NCBI RefSeq assembly: GCF_947499065.1
Contig: NZ_CANMMT010000001.1
Span: 496,001-560,000 of the forward strand
Source: an uncultured Tenacibaculum sp.
GTDB lineage: Bacteria > Bacteroidota > Bacteroidia > Flavobacteriales > Flavobacteriaceae
Reading direction: 5' to 3'
DNA: 64,000 nt
The notes beneath the pieces were generated by a model that saw only the letters and a list, made by a program, of their open reading frames with translations, was not told the origin of the DNA and searched no databases. This document shows, one piece after another, positions 25,446-34,650 of the stretch. The stretch's first letter is position 1; each line of letters begins with the position of its first letter. The translations under genes were made by a program, and so were the position numbers.

Positions 25446-27602
25446 ATGGCAAAGACAACAATAAAACAACATGATATTACTGATTGTGGAGCAGCATGCT
25501 TAGCATCTATATCAGCTCATTATAATTTACAATTACCTATAGCTCGTATACGTCAGTATGCAGGTACAGATAAAAAAGGCACAAATCTATTAGGTCTTAT
25601 TGAAGCAGCAGAAAAACTAGGTTTTGAAGCTAAAGGTGTACGTGGTGAATTAGATAGTTTGTTTAAGGTACCTAAACCTACTATTGCACATATAATTGTT
25701 AAAGAACAATTACACCACTACGTAGTTATTTACGAAGTAACCAAAGAGTATATAAAAATTATGGATCCTGGAGATGGGAAAATCCATAAAAAAACACATG
25801 AAGAATTTTTAAAAGAATGGACAGGTGTTTTAGTTTTATTATTACCAAAAGAAGAATTTACTACAGGTAATGAAAAAGTGTCTGTTTTAAAACGCTTTTG
25901 GTTTTTATTAAAGCCTCACAAATTTGTTTTATTGCAAGCCTTAATAGGAGCGGTTGTTTATACATTATTAGGGTTTTCTACCTCTATTTATATACAGAAA
26001 ATTACCGATCATGTCTTAATTGGAGGCAACACCAAATTATTAAACTTATTAAGCATTGTAATGCTTGCATTACTGGTATTACAAATTGTAATTGGTATTT
26101 TTAAAGATGTATTTCTTATTAAAAGTGGACAGCAAATAGATGCTCGTTTAATTCTGGGCTATTACAAACACTTATTAAAATTACCACAGCAGTTTTTTGA
26201 TACCATGCGTGTAGGAGAAATTATTTCTCGTATTAACGATGCAGTAAAAATTAGAACTTTTATAAACGATGTTTCATTGAGTTTAACGGTTAATATTCTT
26301 ATCCTATTTTTCTCTTTTGGTATTATGTTTATGTATTATTGGAAATTAGCATTAATCATGTTATTAGTTATCCCTTTGTATCTAGTGATATATTTAATTA
26401 TAAATAAATTAAATAAAAAAACAGAACGTAAAATAATGGAGAGTTCTGCTGATTTGGAAAGCCAGTTAGTAGAATCTTTAAACTCTGTGGGAACTATTAA
26501 ACGTTTTGGTCTAGAAAGTTTTGCTAACGTTAAAACAGAAACGCGTTTTATAAGTTTATTAAACGTTGGATATAAATCTGCTTTAAACTCAATTTTCTCA
26601 GGAACTTCAACAACCTTTATAGCACAGTTATTTACTATTATTTTATTATGGTCTGGTTCTTATTTTGTTATTGAGAGAGAAATTACTGCAGGAGAATTAA
26701 TGTCTTTTTATGCTATTATAGGATATTTTATGAGTCCAGTAGCAAGTTTAATTGGAGCGAATAAACAAATACAAAATGCATTAATCGCAGCCGACCGTTT
26801 GTTTGAAATCATGGATTTAGAACGAGAAGAAAATGAAAACAAAATTGTATTAAGAAAAGATAAAATTGAAGATATCGAATTTAAAAACGTAGCTTTTAGA
26901 TATGGTACAAGAGTACAAGTATTTACTGATTTTAACTTAAAAATTAAAAAAGGAAATATTACAGCTATTGTTGGAGAAAGTGGTTCAGGTAAATCAACAT
27001 TAATATCCTTATTACAAAACTTATATCCTTTACAAAAAGGACAAATAACCATTGGAGATTTAGATTTAAAATATATACAACATGAGAGCTTACGTGAGTT
27101 GGTAAGCGTTGTACCTCAAAAAATAGACTTATTCGCAGGTAATGTAATTGATAATATTGCCGTTGGAGATTTTGCCCCTAATATGGAATTGATAATAGAC
27201 ATTTGTAAATCAATTGGAATTTTAGAGTTTATAGAAAGTTTACCTAATGGGTTTAATACATACTTAGGAGAAAATGGAGCTACTTTATCTGGCGGACAAA
27301 AGCAACGAATTGCTATTGCTAGAGCATTATATAAGCAACCAGAAGTTTTGGTACTAGATGAGGCAACTTCTTCTTTAGATTCTTCTTCTGAGAATTATAT
27401 TCAAAAAGCAGTAGAAACCTTACGTGAACAAAATAAAACAATTATAATTATTGCTCATAGATTAAGTACAGTAGTAAATGCAGATGATATTGTAGTTCTA
27501 CAAAAAGGAAAAGTATTAGAGCAAGGAAATCATAATTTACTATATAATAAACAAGGAAAATATTATGATTTATGGCAACAACAAATTCCTAAACTATTGT
27601 AA
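25446..27602 (+). CDS. Peptidase-domain (C39) ABC exporter
   Basis: Bacteriocin-type transporter of 718 residues. The N-terminal C39 peptidase has the catalytic Cys in QHDITDCGAACLAS (C14), His in HHYVVIYEV and Asp in MDPGDG. Six membrane spans occupy about 160-440. The ABC domain has Walker A GESGSGKST, signature LSGGQKQRIAIARAL and Walker B VLVLDEATSSLD. It should cleave double-glycine leaders and export the mature peptides with HlyD. Substrates are most likely peptides 1-3; the lanthipeptide-like precursor (NGG) is a possible fourth. Confidence 0.96.
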   Translation: MAKTTIKQHDITDCGAACLASISAHYNLQLPIARIRQYAGTDKKGTNLLGLIEAAEKLGFEAKGVRGELDSLFKVPKPTIAHIIVKEQLHHYVVIYEVTKEYIKIMDPGDGKIHKKTHEEFLKEWTGVLVLLLPKEEFTTGNEKVSVLKRFWFLLKPHKFVLLQALIGAVVYTLLGFSTSIYIQKITDHVLIGGNTKLLNLLSIVMLALLVLQIVIGIFKDVFLIKSGQQIDARLILGYYKHLLKLPQQFFDTMRVGEIISRINDAVKIRTFINDVSLSLTVNILILFFSFGIMFMYYWKLALIMLLVIPLYLVIYLIINKLNKKTERKIMESSADLESQLVESLNSVGTIKRFGLESFANVKTETRFISLLNVGYKSALNSIFSGTSTTFIAQLFTIILLWSGSYFVIEREITAGELMSFYAIIGYFMSPVASLIGANKQIQNALIAADRLFEIMDLEREENENKIVLRKDKIEDIEFKNVAFRYGTRVQVFTDFNLKIKKGNITAIVGESGSGKSTLISLLQNLYPLQKGQITIGDLDLKYIQHESLRELVSVVPQKIDLFAGNVIDNIAVGDFAPNMELIIDICKSIGILEFIESLPNGFNTYLGENGATLSGGQKQRIAIARALYKQPEVLVLDEATSSLDSSSENYIQKAVETLREQNKTIIIIAHRLSTVVNADDIVVLQKGKVLEQGNHNLLYNKQGKYYDLWQQQIPKLL

Positions 27603-27614
27603 TTTTCTACATTT

Positions 27615-27656
27615 AAAAAAAACGTAATCATTAAAAAAATGAATTACGTTTTTTTT
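27615..27656. terminator. Bidirectional terminator between exporter and tRNA-Leu
   Basis: A-run plus ACGTAAT pairs with ATTACGT plus T-run over an A-rich loop. It can stop both the exporter mRNA and the convergent tRNA transcript. Confidence 0.8.
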
Positions 27657-27657
27657 G

Positions 27658-27739
27658 TACTCGAGGTGGGAATCGAACCCACACTCCCGAAAGAACTGGA
27701 TTTTGAATCCAGCGCGTCTACCAATTCCGCCACTCGAGC
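27658..27739 (-). tRNA. tRNA-Leu (CAA)
   Basis: The minus strand folds as a class II tRNA: 7-bp acceptor GCTCGAG/CTCGAGT (one G-U), anticodon stem CTGGA/TCCAG around TTCAAAA giving anticodon CAA, a long variable arm (about 13 nt) as in Leu tRNAs, and T-arm GTGGGTTCGATTCCCAC. The discriminator is A and CCA is not encoded. Confidence 0.93.
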
Positions 27740-27816
27740 GTTAAAGTGCACTGCAAATCTAAAAAATATTTTAATTAATTCGTTTAAAAATAACTTTTAA
27801 ACTCTCAAAATAGTTT

Positions 27817-27824
27817 TACTTTTG
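27817..27824 (+). promoter_or_regulatory. -7 promoter element of prs
   Basis: TACTTTTG matches TAnnTTTG, 38 bp before the prs ATG. Confidence 0.6.
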
Positions 27825-27862
27825 CCCTAACAACAACATTAACTATAAATACACTTTTATAA

Positions 27863-28804
27863 ATGGCTATAAATCAATTAAGCCCGAAGATTTTTGCATG
27901 CTCTCAAAGTATGGAATTGGCAGAAGAAATTGCTAAAGAATACGGAGCAGAATTAGGAAATGTAAAAACAACTCATTTTAGTGACGGTGAATTTCAACCT
28001 GCTTTTGAAGAATCTGTAAGAGGACGTAGAGTTTTTCTTATTGGTTCAACTTTTCCAAATGCAGACAATTTAATGGAAATGTTACTAATGTGCGACGCTG
28101 CCAAGCGTGCTTCTGCAAGACACATTACAGCTGTTATGCCATATTTTGGTTGGGCTCGTCAAGACAGAAAAGACAAACCACGTGTAGCCATTGGAGCAAA
28201 ATTAGCTGCTAAACTATTAGAAGCTGCTGGTGCTACTCGAATTATGACAATGGATTTACATGCTGATCAAATTCAAGGTTTCTTTGAAAAACCAGTAGAT
28301 CACTTATTTGCTTCTACTATTTTTCTTCCATACATCAAAAGCTTACAGTTAGACAATCTTACAGTAGCTTCGCCAGATATGGGAGGTTCAAAAAGAGCCT
28401 ATGCTTATTCTAAATATTTAGAAAGTGATGTAGTAATATGTTATAAACAACGTCAAAAAGCTAATGTAATTTCTCATATGGAATTAATTGGTAACGTAGA
28501 AGGTAAGAATGTTATTCTTGTTGATGATATGATTGACACGGGAGGAACACTTACAAAAGCAGCAGATTTAATGATGGAAAGAGGGGCAATAAGTGTACGT
28601 GCTATTTGTACTCACCCTATACTTTCGGGTAATGCTTATGAAAAAATTCAAAATTCACAGCTAACCGAGTTAATTGTTTCAGATACAATTCCTTTAAAAA
28701 AGAGTGTATCTAAAATAAAAGTTGTAACTTGCGCCGCTTTGTTTGCTGATGTGATGCATAAAGTTCAAGACAATACATCTATTAGCGATCAATTTTTAAT
28801 GTAA
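27863..28804 (+). CDS. prs: Ribose-phosphate pyrophosphokinase
   Basis: Makes PRPP from ribose-5-phosphate and ATP for nucleotide, His and Trp synthesis; cytoplasmic. Seen are the flexible-loop/ATP region YFGWARQDRKDKPR, TMDLHADQIQGFF and the PRPP-binding loop ILVDDMIDTGGTLT. The length of 313 residues is normal. It is followed 23 bp later by rplY, a conserved order in Bacteroidota. Confidence 0.98.
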   Translation: MAINQLSPKIFACSQSMELAEEIAKEYGAELGNVKTTHFSDGEFQPAFEESVRGRRVFLIGSTFPNADNLMEMLLMCDAAKRASARHITAVMPYFGWARQDRKDKPRVAIGAKLAAKLLEAAGATRIMTMDLHADQIQGFFEKPVDHLFASTIFLPYIKSLQLDNLTVASPDMGGSKRAYAYSKYLESDVVICYKQRQKANVISHMELIGNVEGKNVILVDDMIDTGGTLTKAADLMMERGAISVRAICTHPILSGNAYEKIQNSQLTELIVSDTIPLKKSVSKIKVVTCAALFADVMHKVQDNTSISDQFLM

Positions 28805-28827
28805 ATAAATATAATAAATAGAAAGTA

Positions 28828-29403
28828 ATGAAATCAATTACAATCAACGGATCTCAAAGAGAAAGCGTAGGTAAAAAAGCAACAAAAGCCTTACGTAATG
28901 CTGGAAAGGTTCCTTGCGTATTATACGGAGGAGATAAGCCTGTACACTTTTCAGCTGATGCAAAAATGTTCACGCCATTAGTATATACTCCAGACGTATT
29001 TACTGCTGCGATTGAATTAGATGGAACAAAATACAGCGCTGTATTACAAGACATTCAGTTTCACCCAGTAACTGACAATATCTTACACGTAGATTTCTAC
29101 CAGTTATTTGAAGATAAAGCTGTAACTATGGAAATCCCTGTACGTTTAGTAGGTAGTGCAAAAGGTGTTATGGTAGGTGGTGCTTTACGTCACAACTTAC
29201 GTAAATTAAGAGTTAAAGCTTTACCAGCTAACTTACCTGACTTTATCGAAGCTGATATTACTGAATTACAAATTGGTAATAAATTATACGTTACTGAGTT
29301 AAAGAATGATAAATTTGAAATACTACACCCAGATAACACAGTAGTAGCTCAAGTACGTATGTCTCGTAATGCTGCTAAAGCTGCTGCAGAAGCTGAAGCA
29401 TAA
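28828..29403 (+). CDS. rplY: 50S ribosomal protein L25 (CTC type)
   Basis: Binds 5S rRNA in the large subunit. It has 191 residues, the long CTC form with the L25 domain ([44 protein letters not shown]) and a C-terminal beta domain ending in an Ala-rich tail. It sits between prs and pth, as is usual in this phylum, with its own terminator. Confidence 0.97.
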   Translation: MKSITINGSQRESVGKKATKALRNAGKVPCVLYGGDKPVHFSADAKMFTPLVYTPDVFTAAIELDGTKYSAVLQDIQFHPVTDNILHVDFYQLFEDKAVTMEIPVRLVGSAKGVMVGGALRHNLRKLRVKALPANLPDFIEADITELQIGNKLYVTELKNDKFEILHPDNTVVAQVRMSRNAAKAAAEAEA

Positions 29404-29424
29404 TCAGTTTTTACACTAAAATAT

Positions 29425-29455
29425 AAAAGCGTTACCGTTGTGTAACGCTTTTTTT
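29425..29455 (+). terminator. Intrinsic terminator after rplY
   Basis: AAAAGCGTTAC pairs with GTAACGCTTTT, followed by a T-run. Confidence 0.88.
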
Positions 29456-29463
29456 TATTTTTG
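29456..29463 (+). promoter_or_regulatory. -7 promoter element of pth
   Basis: TATTTTTG fits TAnnTTTG. A start near 29470 would exclude the upstream ATG at 29468 and favours the pth start at 29543. Confidence 0.4.
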
Positions 29464-29542
29464 ACACATGTTTTTAAACTCTTGTTTTTCTAAATTAAAA
29501 AGCTTTTTTAGAACACAATCAACAAATACAGAAAAGAATACA

Positions 29543-30109
29543 ATGAAGAAATTTTTAGTGGTAGGATTGGGTAACATTGGTGAGAAATACCACAATACAC
29601 GTCATAATATAGGTTTTAAAATCGTTGATGCTTTTGTAAAAGAACACGAAGGTAGTTTTGAAACTGAAAAGCTTGGAGACATTGCTAGGCTAAGAATTAA
29701 AGGAAAAACTGTAATTGTATTGAAACCTAGCACTTATATGAATTTAAGTGGAAAAGCAGTTCAATACTGGATGAAACAAGAAAATATCAAAGTAGAAAAC
29801 CTATTGGTAATTACTGATGATTTAAATATCGATTTTGGTAAAATTCGTATTAAAGCCAAAGGTAGCTCTGGTGGACATAATGGATTAAAAGATATCCAAG
29901 ATAAATTTAATACAGGTGCTTATCCTCGTTTTCGTTTTGGTGTAGGAGCTAATTATGGCAGAGGACGTCAAGTTGATTTTGTATTAGGTGAATGGTCTAA
30001 TGAAGAAGAAAGCGAAATGATTGAACGTATTCCTACTTCGGTAAAAGCAGTTACTTCTTTTATTACTGCAGGTTTAGCCAATACCATGAATGAATTTAAT
30101 GGAAAGTAA
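29543..30109 (+). CDS. pth: Peptidyl-tRNA hydrolase
   Basis: Releases tRNA from stalled peptidyl-tRNA. The N-terminus KFLVVGLGNIGEKYHNTRHNIGF holds the conserved Asn and catalytic His; STYMNLSGKAV and DDLNIDFGKIRIKAKGSSGGHNGLK are also typical. From the ATG at 29543 the protein is 188 residues, the family norm. An in-frame ATG at 29468 would add 25 residues but lies at the predicted transcription start, so it is less likely. Confidence 0.93.
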   Translation: MKKFLVVGLGNIGEKYHNTRHNIGFKIVDAFVKEHEGSFETEKLGDIARLRIKGKTVIVLKPSTYMNLSGKAVQYWMKQENIKVENLLVITDDLNIDFGKIRIKAKGSSGGHNGLKDIQDKFNTGAYPRFRFGVGANYGRGRQVDFVLGEWSNEEESEMIERIPTSVKAVTSFITAGLANTMNEFNGK

Positions 30110-30125
30110 AACTCATATAAAAACT

Positions 30126-30156
30126 AAAAAAGCCAAGGAAAAACCTTGGCTTTTTT
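30126..30156 (+). terminator. Intrinsic terminator after pth
   Basis: AGCCAAGG pairs with CCTTGGC(T) over an A5 loop, with flanking A- and T-runs. The 140 bp after it (30157-30295) hold no gene I can support; a 26-codon minus-strand frame at 30156-30236 is probably chance. Confidence 0.88.
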
Positions 30157-30295
30157 TATTTAATTCCTAGTAATTTATTAAATGTTCTTATTTCACATTT
30201 ATAAAAATCACTCCATTTTTTTAATAATTCTTTCATATTGTTCTATTTCATTTATACTAATTAGTAATTAAATATGAACAAATGTTACATTCTAA

Positions 30296-30745
30296 TTAAT
30301 TATCTGAAGCAAACCACTCTGCAAAGCTAGTATCTGTTTCTTGTAATTTTATAGCATGTAACTGAAGACCTTCTGGTAAACGTTTCTTAATTTTTTCAGC
30401 AAAATCGATTACCATCATTTCACTTGTAGGTTGATAATCGACTAAAATAACATGATGTCCTCTATCTTTTAACTCTTTAGCTAATTCAACATGCGGTGTA
30501 TTTTTATTAAACACTGTTGCATGATCAAAAACATCAACAATTTCTTCTTTAACAATCTTTTTTAGATCTCCAAAGTCAATTACCATTCCGTATTTTACGT
30601 TAGACGTATCGGTAATTGGTTGCCCTAAAACAGTTACTGAAAGTTTATAACTATGCCCGTGAACATTTTTACACTTTCCATCATAACCGTATAAAGCATG
30701 CCCTGTTTCAAAAGTAAACTGCTTTGTTATTCTAATGTTGCTCAC
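30296..30745 (-). CDS. queD: 6-carboxytetrahydropterin synthase
   Basis: Converts dihydroneopterin triphosphate to 6-carboxytetrahydropterin for queuosine synthesis. Zinc-ligand His motifs are visible: FETGHALYGYDGKCKNVHGHSY, with the catalytic Cys between them. MVIDFGDLK and PTSEMMVIDFA are also family features. The start is a GTG at 30745 that overlaps the TAG stop of a 31-residue membrane peptide gene, which suggests translational coupling. Confidence 0.93.
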   Translation of the reverse strand: MSNIRITKQFTFETGHALYGYDGKCKNVHGHSYKLSVTVLGQPITDTSNVKYGMVIDFGDLKKIVKEEIVDVFDHATVFNKNTPHVELAKELKDRGHHVILVDYQPTSEMMVIDFAEKIKKRLPEGLQLHAIKLQETDTSFAEWFASDN

Positions 30746-30840
30746 TATCTTTTAAATTTTTTATTACTTCTGTATTTATTATAAAAGTATACTACTGCTA
30801 CTCCAGCTGCTAAAATGGCAAATAAATAATCTCCACCCAT
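30745..30840 (-). CDS. 31-residue single-span membrane peptide
   Basis: The frame starts MGGDYLFAILAAGVAVVYFY and ends in a basic tail (NKYRSNKKFKR). The hydrophobic stretch is about 16 residues with the positive end inside by the positive-inside rule. Its TAG overlaps the queD GTG by one base. It is a short protein of unknown function, possibly only a coupling leader for queD. Confidence 0.55.
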   Translation of the reverse strand: MGGDYLFAILAAGVAVVYFYNKYRSNKKFKR

Positions 30841-30853
30841 AATTCTAAATTTT

Positions 30854-31027
30854 TTATTCGCCGAATGTACGAATTTGTTTGACAACTTTAGTTAATAACC
30901 ATACGAAACCTAAAGAAATAACAATTCCTAATAGAATAACAAGCTTTGGGTTATGATGTATCCATTTACCAACTTCATACCCAAATTGATAACTTTTATC
31001 CCCTTTTACCTCTTGAAATAAAAACAT
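30854..31027 (-). CDS. 57-residue single-span membrane protein
   Basis: The frame has a soluble N-terminal third (KGDKSYQFGYEVGKWIHHNP), one span (KLVILLGIVISLGFVWLLT) and a basic end. It sits 3 bp after the enoyl-CoA hydratase-like gene and 13 bp before the 31-residue peptide gene, all on the minus strand. Not recognised. Confidence 0.6.
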   Translation of the reverse strand: MFLFQEVKGDKSYQFGYEVGKWIHHNPKLVILLGIVISLGFVWLLTKVVKQIRTFGE

Positions 31028-31030
31028 AAT

Positions 31031-31798
31031 TTACTTTTTAAACTTAGCTAGTGCTTTTTTAGTAAAATCAGATAACACCAATTTTCCTGAAGTAACCGCT
31101 CTTTCTATCAACAACTCTTCCCAGTGTTCTGTACCTTTCCACAAAGCTTTTTTCATCTCTTTTAAAGCTTCAGGATTATAAGATGCTAGCTTTTCAGAAA
31201 AAATCTCAAGCTCTTTATCTAAATCAGAAATAGATTCAAAAACACGAGCATACAAACCTTTCTCTTTTGCCCAATAAGCATTTTTCCAATTAGTAGCATC
31301 TAAAGTTAATTCAGCTAATCCACTAACGCTTATTTTACGTTCTACAGCAGGTGCTATAACAAATGGACCAATACCTATTGTAAACTCAGAAAGTTTAATA
31401 GAAGCATGCTCTGTAGCAAATACATAGTCGCAAGCAGCTGCTAATCCAACTCCACCTCCTACAGTTTTTCCTTGTACACGACCTACAATTAGTTTAGAGC
31501 AACGACGCATTGCATTAATCACATTTGCAAATCCAGAAAAGAAACTTTTTCCGTCTTCCAAATTATCAATAGCAACTAATTCATCAAAAGAAGCTCCTGC
31601 ACAAAAAGCACGCTCTCCTTCAGATTTTAATATAATAATTGCTACCTCATCATTTTCTGAGACTTTATCAAGTTCTTTAGCCAGTCTTTCTAATAATTCA
31701 CTTGGAAATGAATTACTCGCTGGATGACCAAATTCGATAGTAGCTACCTTATTTTCTATATGTGTATATAAACTTCCGTTTTCTCTTGTTGTCGTCAT
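31031..31798 (-). CDS. Enoyl-CoA hydratase/isomerase family protein
   Basis: Crotonase-fold protein of 255 residues acting on an acyl-CoA. The CoA-binding and oxyanion segment reads RAFCAGASFDEL, then KLIVGRVQGKTVGGGVGLAAACDYVFA with the second oxyanion Gly pair. Typical beta-oxidation Glu pairs are not clear, so the exact reaction is open. The ATG at 31798 is chosen over an upstream in-frame start because it gives the crotonase N-terminus. It is divergent from the GNAT gene. Confidence 0.9.
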   Translation of the reverse strand: MTTTRENGSLYTHIENKVATIEFGHPASNSFPSELLERLAKELDKVSENDEVAIIILKSEGERAFCAGASFDELVAIDNLEDGKSFFSGFANVINAMRRCSKLIVGRVQGKTVGGGVGLAAACDYVFATEHASIKLSEFTIGIGPFVIAPAVERKISVSGLAELTLDATNWKNAYWAKEKGLYARVFESISDLDKELEIFSEKLASYNPEALKEMKKALWKGTEHWEELLIERAVTSGKLVLSDFTKKALAKFKK

Positions 31799-31846
31799 TT
31801 TTGTTCTTTGTTCAAAAATAATCTTAATTTTAGTTTTTAAAAAATT

Positions 31847-32302
31847 ATGAAAGATCAAAACCTGTTTTTTAACCAAATAGAAGGTATTCCAGATAAAAAG
31901 GGTTTAGAAGAACTATTAACTTTATATACTTCTATTTTTAATGATGCTATTGCTGAATTCTTCCTAGAAAGAATTCAAAGTAAAGAAAAAGTGTTTTCGA
32001 TAATAGCTTATTACAACAATAATCCTGTTGGTTTTAAAATTGGATATCAATACGACACAAACACTTTTTATAGTTGGGTTGGTGGAGTACTAGCACAATA
32101 CAGAAAAAAAGGAATTGCTAGTAAACTAGCTAAACTACAAGAAAATTGGGCTTTACAAAACGGTTTTAAAAAATTAAGAACAAAATCAATGAATAAATTT
32201 AAACCAATGTTGATTCTTAATTTAAAAAACGGGTTTGATATTATTCAAGTTTACACCAATGAAAAAGGTCAAACCAAAATTGTTTTTGAAAAATCTATTT
32301 AA
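31847..32302 (+). CDS. GNAT-family N-acetyltransferase
   Basis: Protein of 151 residues with acetyl-CoA-binding motif A as VGGVLAQYRKKGIASKLAKLQENWA (R/Q-x-x-G-x-A pattern) and the preceding beta strand PVGFKIGYQ. Acceptor is unknown. The stop overlaps the convergent MATE stop by 4 bp. Confidence 0.88.
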   Translation: MKDQNLFFNQIEGIPDKKGLEELLTLYTSIFNDAIAEFFLERIQSKEKVFSIIAYYNNNPVGFKIGYQYDTNTFYSWVGGVLAQYRKKGIASKLAKLQENWALQNGFKKLRTKSMNKFKPMLILNLKNGFDIIQVYTNEKGQTKIVFEKSI

Positions 32303-33633
32303 GCATCTACAACTAGAGAGGAAAATTTATTTCTAAACTTTACAATCAACGGAATTCCTCTTGCTATTATCCATGCGTAAAAAGCTGTCCAAATTGCATA
32401 TAACTTATAATCCATAGAATCAAAAAACAACAATACTGGAATGAAAACAAAAGCTGTTGACAACAACAATACATTTCGTAAGTATTTCATTTCTCCCATT
32501 CCTTTAAACATTCCATCGTAAATAAAAGCAATCGAACAAACCGGCTGCATCAGTAGAATAATCCAAAAAGCACTATAAAACTGCTCTAAAACCTCTTTTT
32601 CTTGAGTAAAAATTCTTCCAATAAAATCGTAAAACACAAATCCTACCAATGCTAAAAAACCACCAAATACAAATCCGTAAACAATTAAATTCTTACCCAG
32701 CTTAACCAACGTTTTATAAGCTTTTGCGCCTAATAATTTACCTGACAAGATGTTTCCTGCAGATGAATATCCATCAATCATAAAAGCTCCCATTAACCAT
32801 AGGTTCAATCCTATGGTATAAGCAGCAATATATTCCTTTCCATAAGAAGCTGCGTAAGATGTGGCGAAATATAAAGCTACGTTTAAAGCAATAGTTCTAA
32901 CAAACAAGTTTAAAATCATGACTACAAAACGAGGGATTTCTTTATTAAAAGGTAATTTAAACTGTAGTGAAATTTCTGTTTTTGTAAGCAATAAATATGT
33001 TGCTATTATTGCCATAATAATTTGCGCAAAAACACTAGCATAAGCTGCTCCTTGAATATTCATTGCTGGTAAATATCCTTCAATACCATAAACCAATACA
33101 ATATCTAAAATAATATTAGCTACCGTTCCTATAATAGCAATAAGCATTGGGTAATAGGTATTTTGTAACCCTCTAAATATTCCAAAAACAGCAATTACAT
33201 AAAGCGTAAACGGAAAACCAAAAACACGAATTTTATAATACTCTATAGAATATTCTAAAATAGTTCCAGTAGCATTGTAAAATTCAAATATTTCTTTTGC
33301 AAAAGGGTAGCTTATACCCAAAATAATTAAACTAGTGGTAATTACTAAAACTATTGCTTGTGCTGGTAAATCTTTTACTTCATTTAATTTATTAGCTCCA
33401 ACATATTGTGAAATTATAGAAGATATTCCACTACGGGTTTGTCCAAACACCCAAATTAACATTGATAAAAAAGCACCTACAATACCAATTGCAGCAATAC
33501 TTTCAGTGGCATTATATTTTATATTTCCTACAATAGCTAAATCGGTGGTAGATAATAAAGGCTCTGCAACTCCAGCAATTAAAGCTGGTATTGCTAATTG
33601 ATTAATCCTTTTAAAACTTATATCGTGATTCAT
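32299..33633 (-). CDS. MATE-family efflux transporter
   Basis: Membrane protein of 444 residues with twelve predicted spans in two similar halves. The first half starts RINQLAIPALIAGVAEPLLSTTDLAIVG, the usual MATE opening, and the second carries NLWLMGAFMIDGYSSAGNILSGKLLGA. Cation-coupled export of drugs or metabolites is the family role; substrate is unknown. It is single-gene, convergent with the GNAT gene and divergent from the universal stress gene. Confidence 0.93.
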   Translation of the reverse strand: MNHDISFKRINQLAIPALIAGVAEPLLSTTDLAIVGNIKYNATESIAAIGIVGAFLSMLIWVFGQTRSGISSIISQYVGANKLNEVKDLPAQAIVLVITTSLIILGISYPFAKEIFEFYNATGTILEYSIEYYKIRVFGFPFTLYVIAVFGIFRGLQNTYYPMLIAIIGTVANIILDIVLVYGIEGYLPAMNIQGAAYASVFAQIIMAIIATYLLLTKTEISLQFKLPFNKEIPRFVVMILNLFVRTIALNVALYFATSYAASYGKEYIAAYTIGLNLWLMGAFMIDGYSSAGNILSGKLLGAKAYKTLVKLGKNLIVYGFVFGGFLALVGFVFYDFIGRIFTQEKEVLEQFYSAFWIILLMQPVCSIAFIYDGMFKGMGEMKYLRNVLLLSTAFVFIPVLLFFDSMDYKLYAIWTAFYAWIIARGIPLIVKFRNKFSSLVVDA

Positions 33634-33716
33634 ATTCTAATATTCACCACAAAAAAACGGCTATTCTGTTATATTAAGAAACAAAACACTTAAAATTAAG
33701 AGTTTTAAATATTAAT

Positions 33717-33724
33717 TATCTTTG
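33717..33724 (+). promoter_or_regulatory. -7 promoter element of universal stress gene
   Basis: TATCTTTG fits TAnnTTTG, 48 bp before the start codon. Confidence 0.6.
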
Positions 33725-33772
33725 CACCCTTGTGTATCAAAAAACACGATTATTATTTAAAAAAAGATTTTT

Positions 33773-34567
33773 ATGAAACATATATTAGTTCCAATTGGTT
33801 CTTCAGACAATTCAATAAACACATTACAATATGCAATAAACTTTGCTGAAGCTGTGAATGCAAAACTATTGGTTATGCGTGCTTATAAGATATTGTCTAA
33901 AGCGGGTGCTTTTGTAAATGCGGATGATACTATGCAAAGAGAAACCAATTTGTATTTGCGAACTATGATTAATTCTGTTGATAGAAAGAATGTAGATATT
34001 AAAATGATTACTGCCAAAGGAAATGTTTTGGAAAGTATTACTTCTATTAACAGAGAATTAAATATCGATTTAATTATTATGGGACCTAAAAGTAACTCTA
34101 TTAAAGAAGAGGTATTTTTAGGAAATACGTCGGGAAGTGTTTTAAAACAAACTGATATTCCTATGTTAATTGTTCCTGAAAACTATGCTTTTTCTCCTAT
34201 TAAAAAGGTATTAACAGCATTTAAATCGGGGATTATAAATAAAGAAGGTGTTTTAACTCCTTTACAAAAGGTATTAACAGCTTTCTCAGCAACATCTAAC
34301 TTGTTATTAGTAAAAACTCCTTCTTATACTGATAATGATTTAAAATTAGATTCAGGATTAGAAGCTATAAAATCAGAATTGACTATTACTGAAAACGCAA
34401 CAACATTCCAAGGAGTTTTAGAGCATTTCCAATCACATAACCCGGATTTACTGTGTGTTTTTAGAAGAAATAGAGGTTTCTTTCAAAAACTTTGGGAAAG
34501 TAATACAATTCTAAAAAAAGAATTTCATTGTAATATTCCTGTTCTTGTTTTAAGAGGTAAATTATAA
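33773..34567 (+). CDS. Universal stress protein (UspA family)
   Basis: Protein of 264 residues, a tandem two-domain UspA. Domain 1 has the opening ILVPIGSSDNSINTLQYAINFA and the nucleotide-type motif IIMGPKSNS...GSVLKQTDIPMLIVPE. Domain 2 is more diverged but ends in the same strand pattern (HCNIPVLVLRG). The role in stress or redox adaptation is inferred from the family. Single gene with its own promoter and terminator. Confidence 0.88.
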   Translation: MKHILVPIGSSDNSINTLQYAINFAEAVNAKLLVMRAYKILSKAGAFVNADDTMQRETNLYLRTMINSVDRKNVDIKMITAKGNVLESITSINRELNIDLIIMGPKSNSIKEEVFLGNTSGSVLKQTDIPMLIVPENYAFSPIKKVLTAFKSGIINKEGVLTPLQKVLTAFSATSNLLLVKTPSYTDNDLKLDSGLEAIKSELTITENATTFQGVLEHFQSHNPDLLCVFRRNRGFFQKLWESNTILKKEFHCNIPVLVLRGKL

Positions 34568-34618
34568 TTTGCAAAAGTTTTTTGCTTCTTAATAAAAAGG
34601 AAATGACTTAAATATATT

Positions 34619-34648
34619 AAAAAAGGAAGCTTAATCGCTTCCTTTTTT
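34619..34648. terminator. Bidirectional terminator between usp and mutS
   Basis: AAAAGGAAGC pairs with GCTTCCTTTT over a 5-6 nt loop, between convergent genes. Confidence 0.85.
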
Positions 34649-34650
34649 AT

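Noticed and set aside
29468..29542. N-terminal extension of peptidyl-tRNA hydrolase
   Set aside because: A promoter box at 29456-29463 would start transcription at or after this ATG, and the protein from 29543 has the normal family length. Not fully excluded.
30156..30236. 26-codon minus-strand ORF between pth and queD
   Set aside because: Too short, overlaps a terminator T-run at its end, and has no promoter, span or family pattern.
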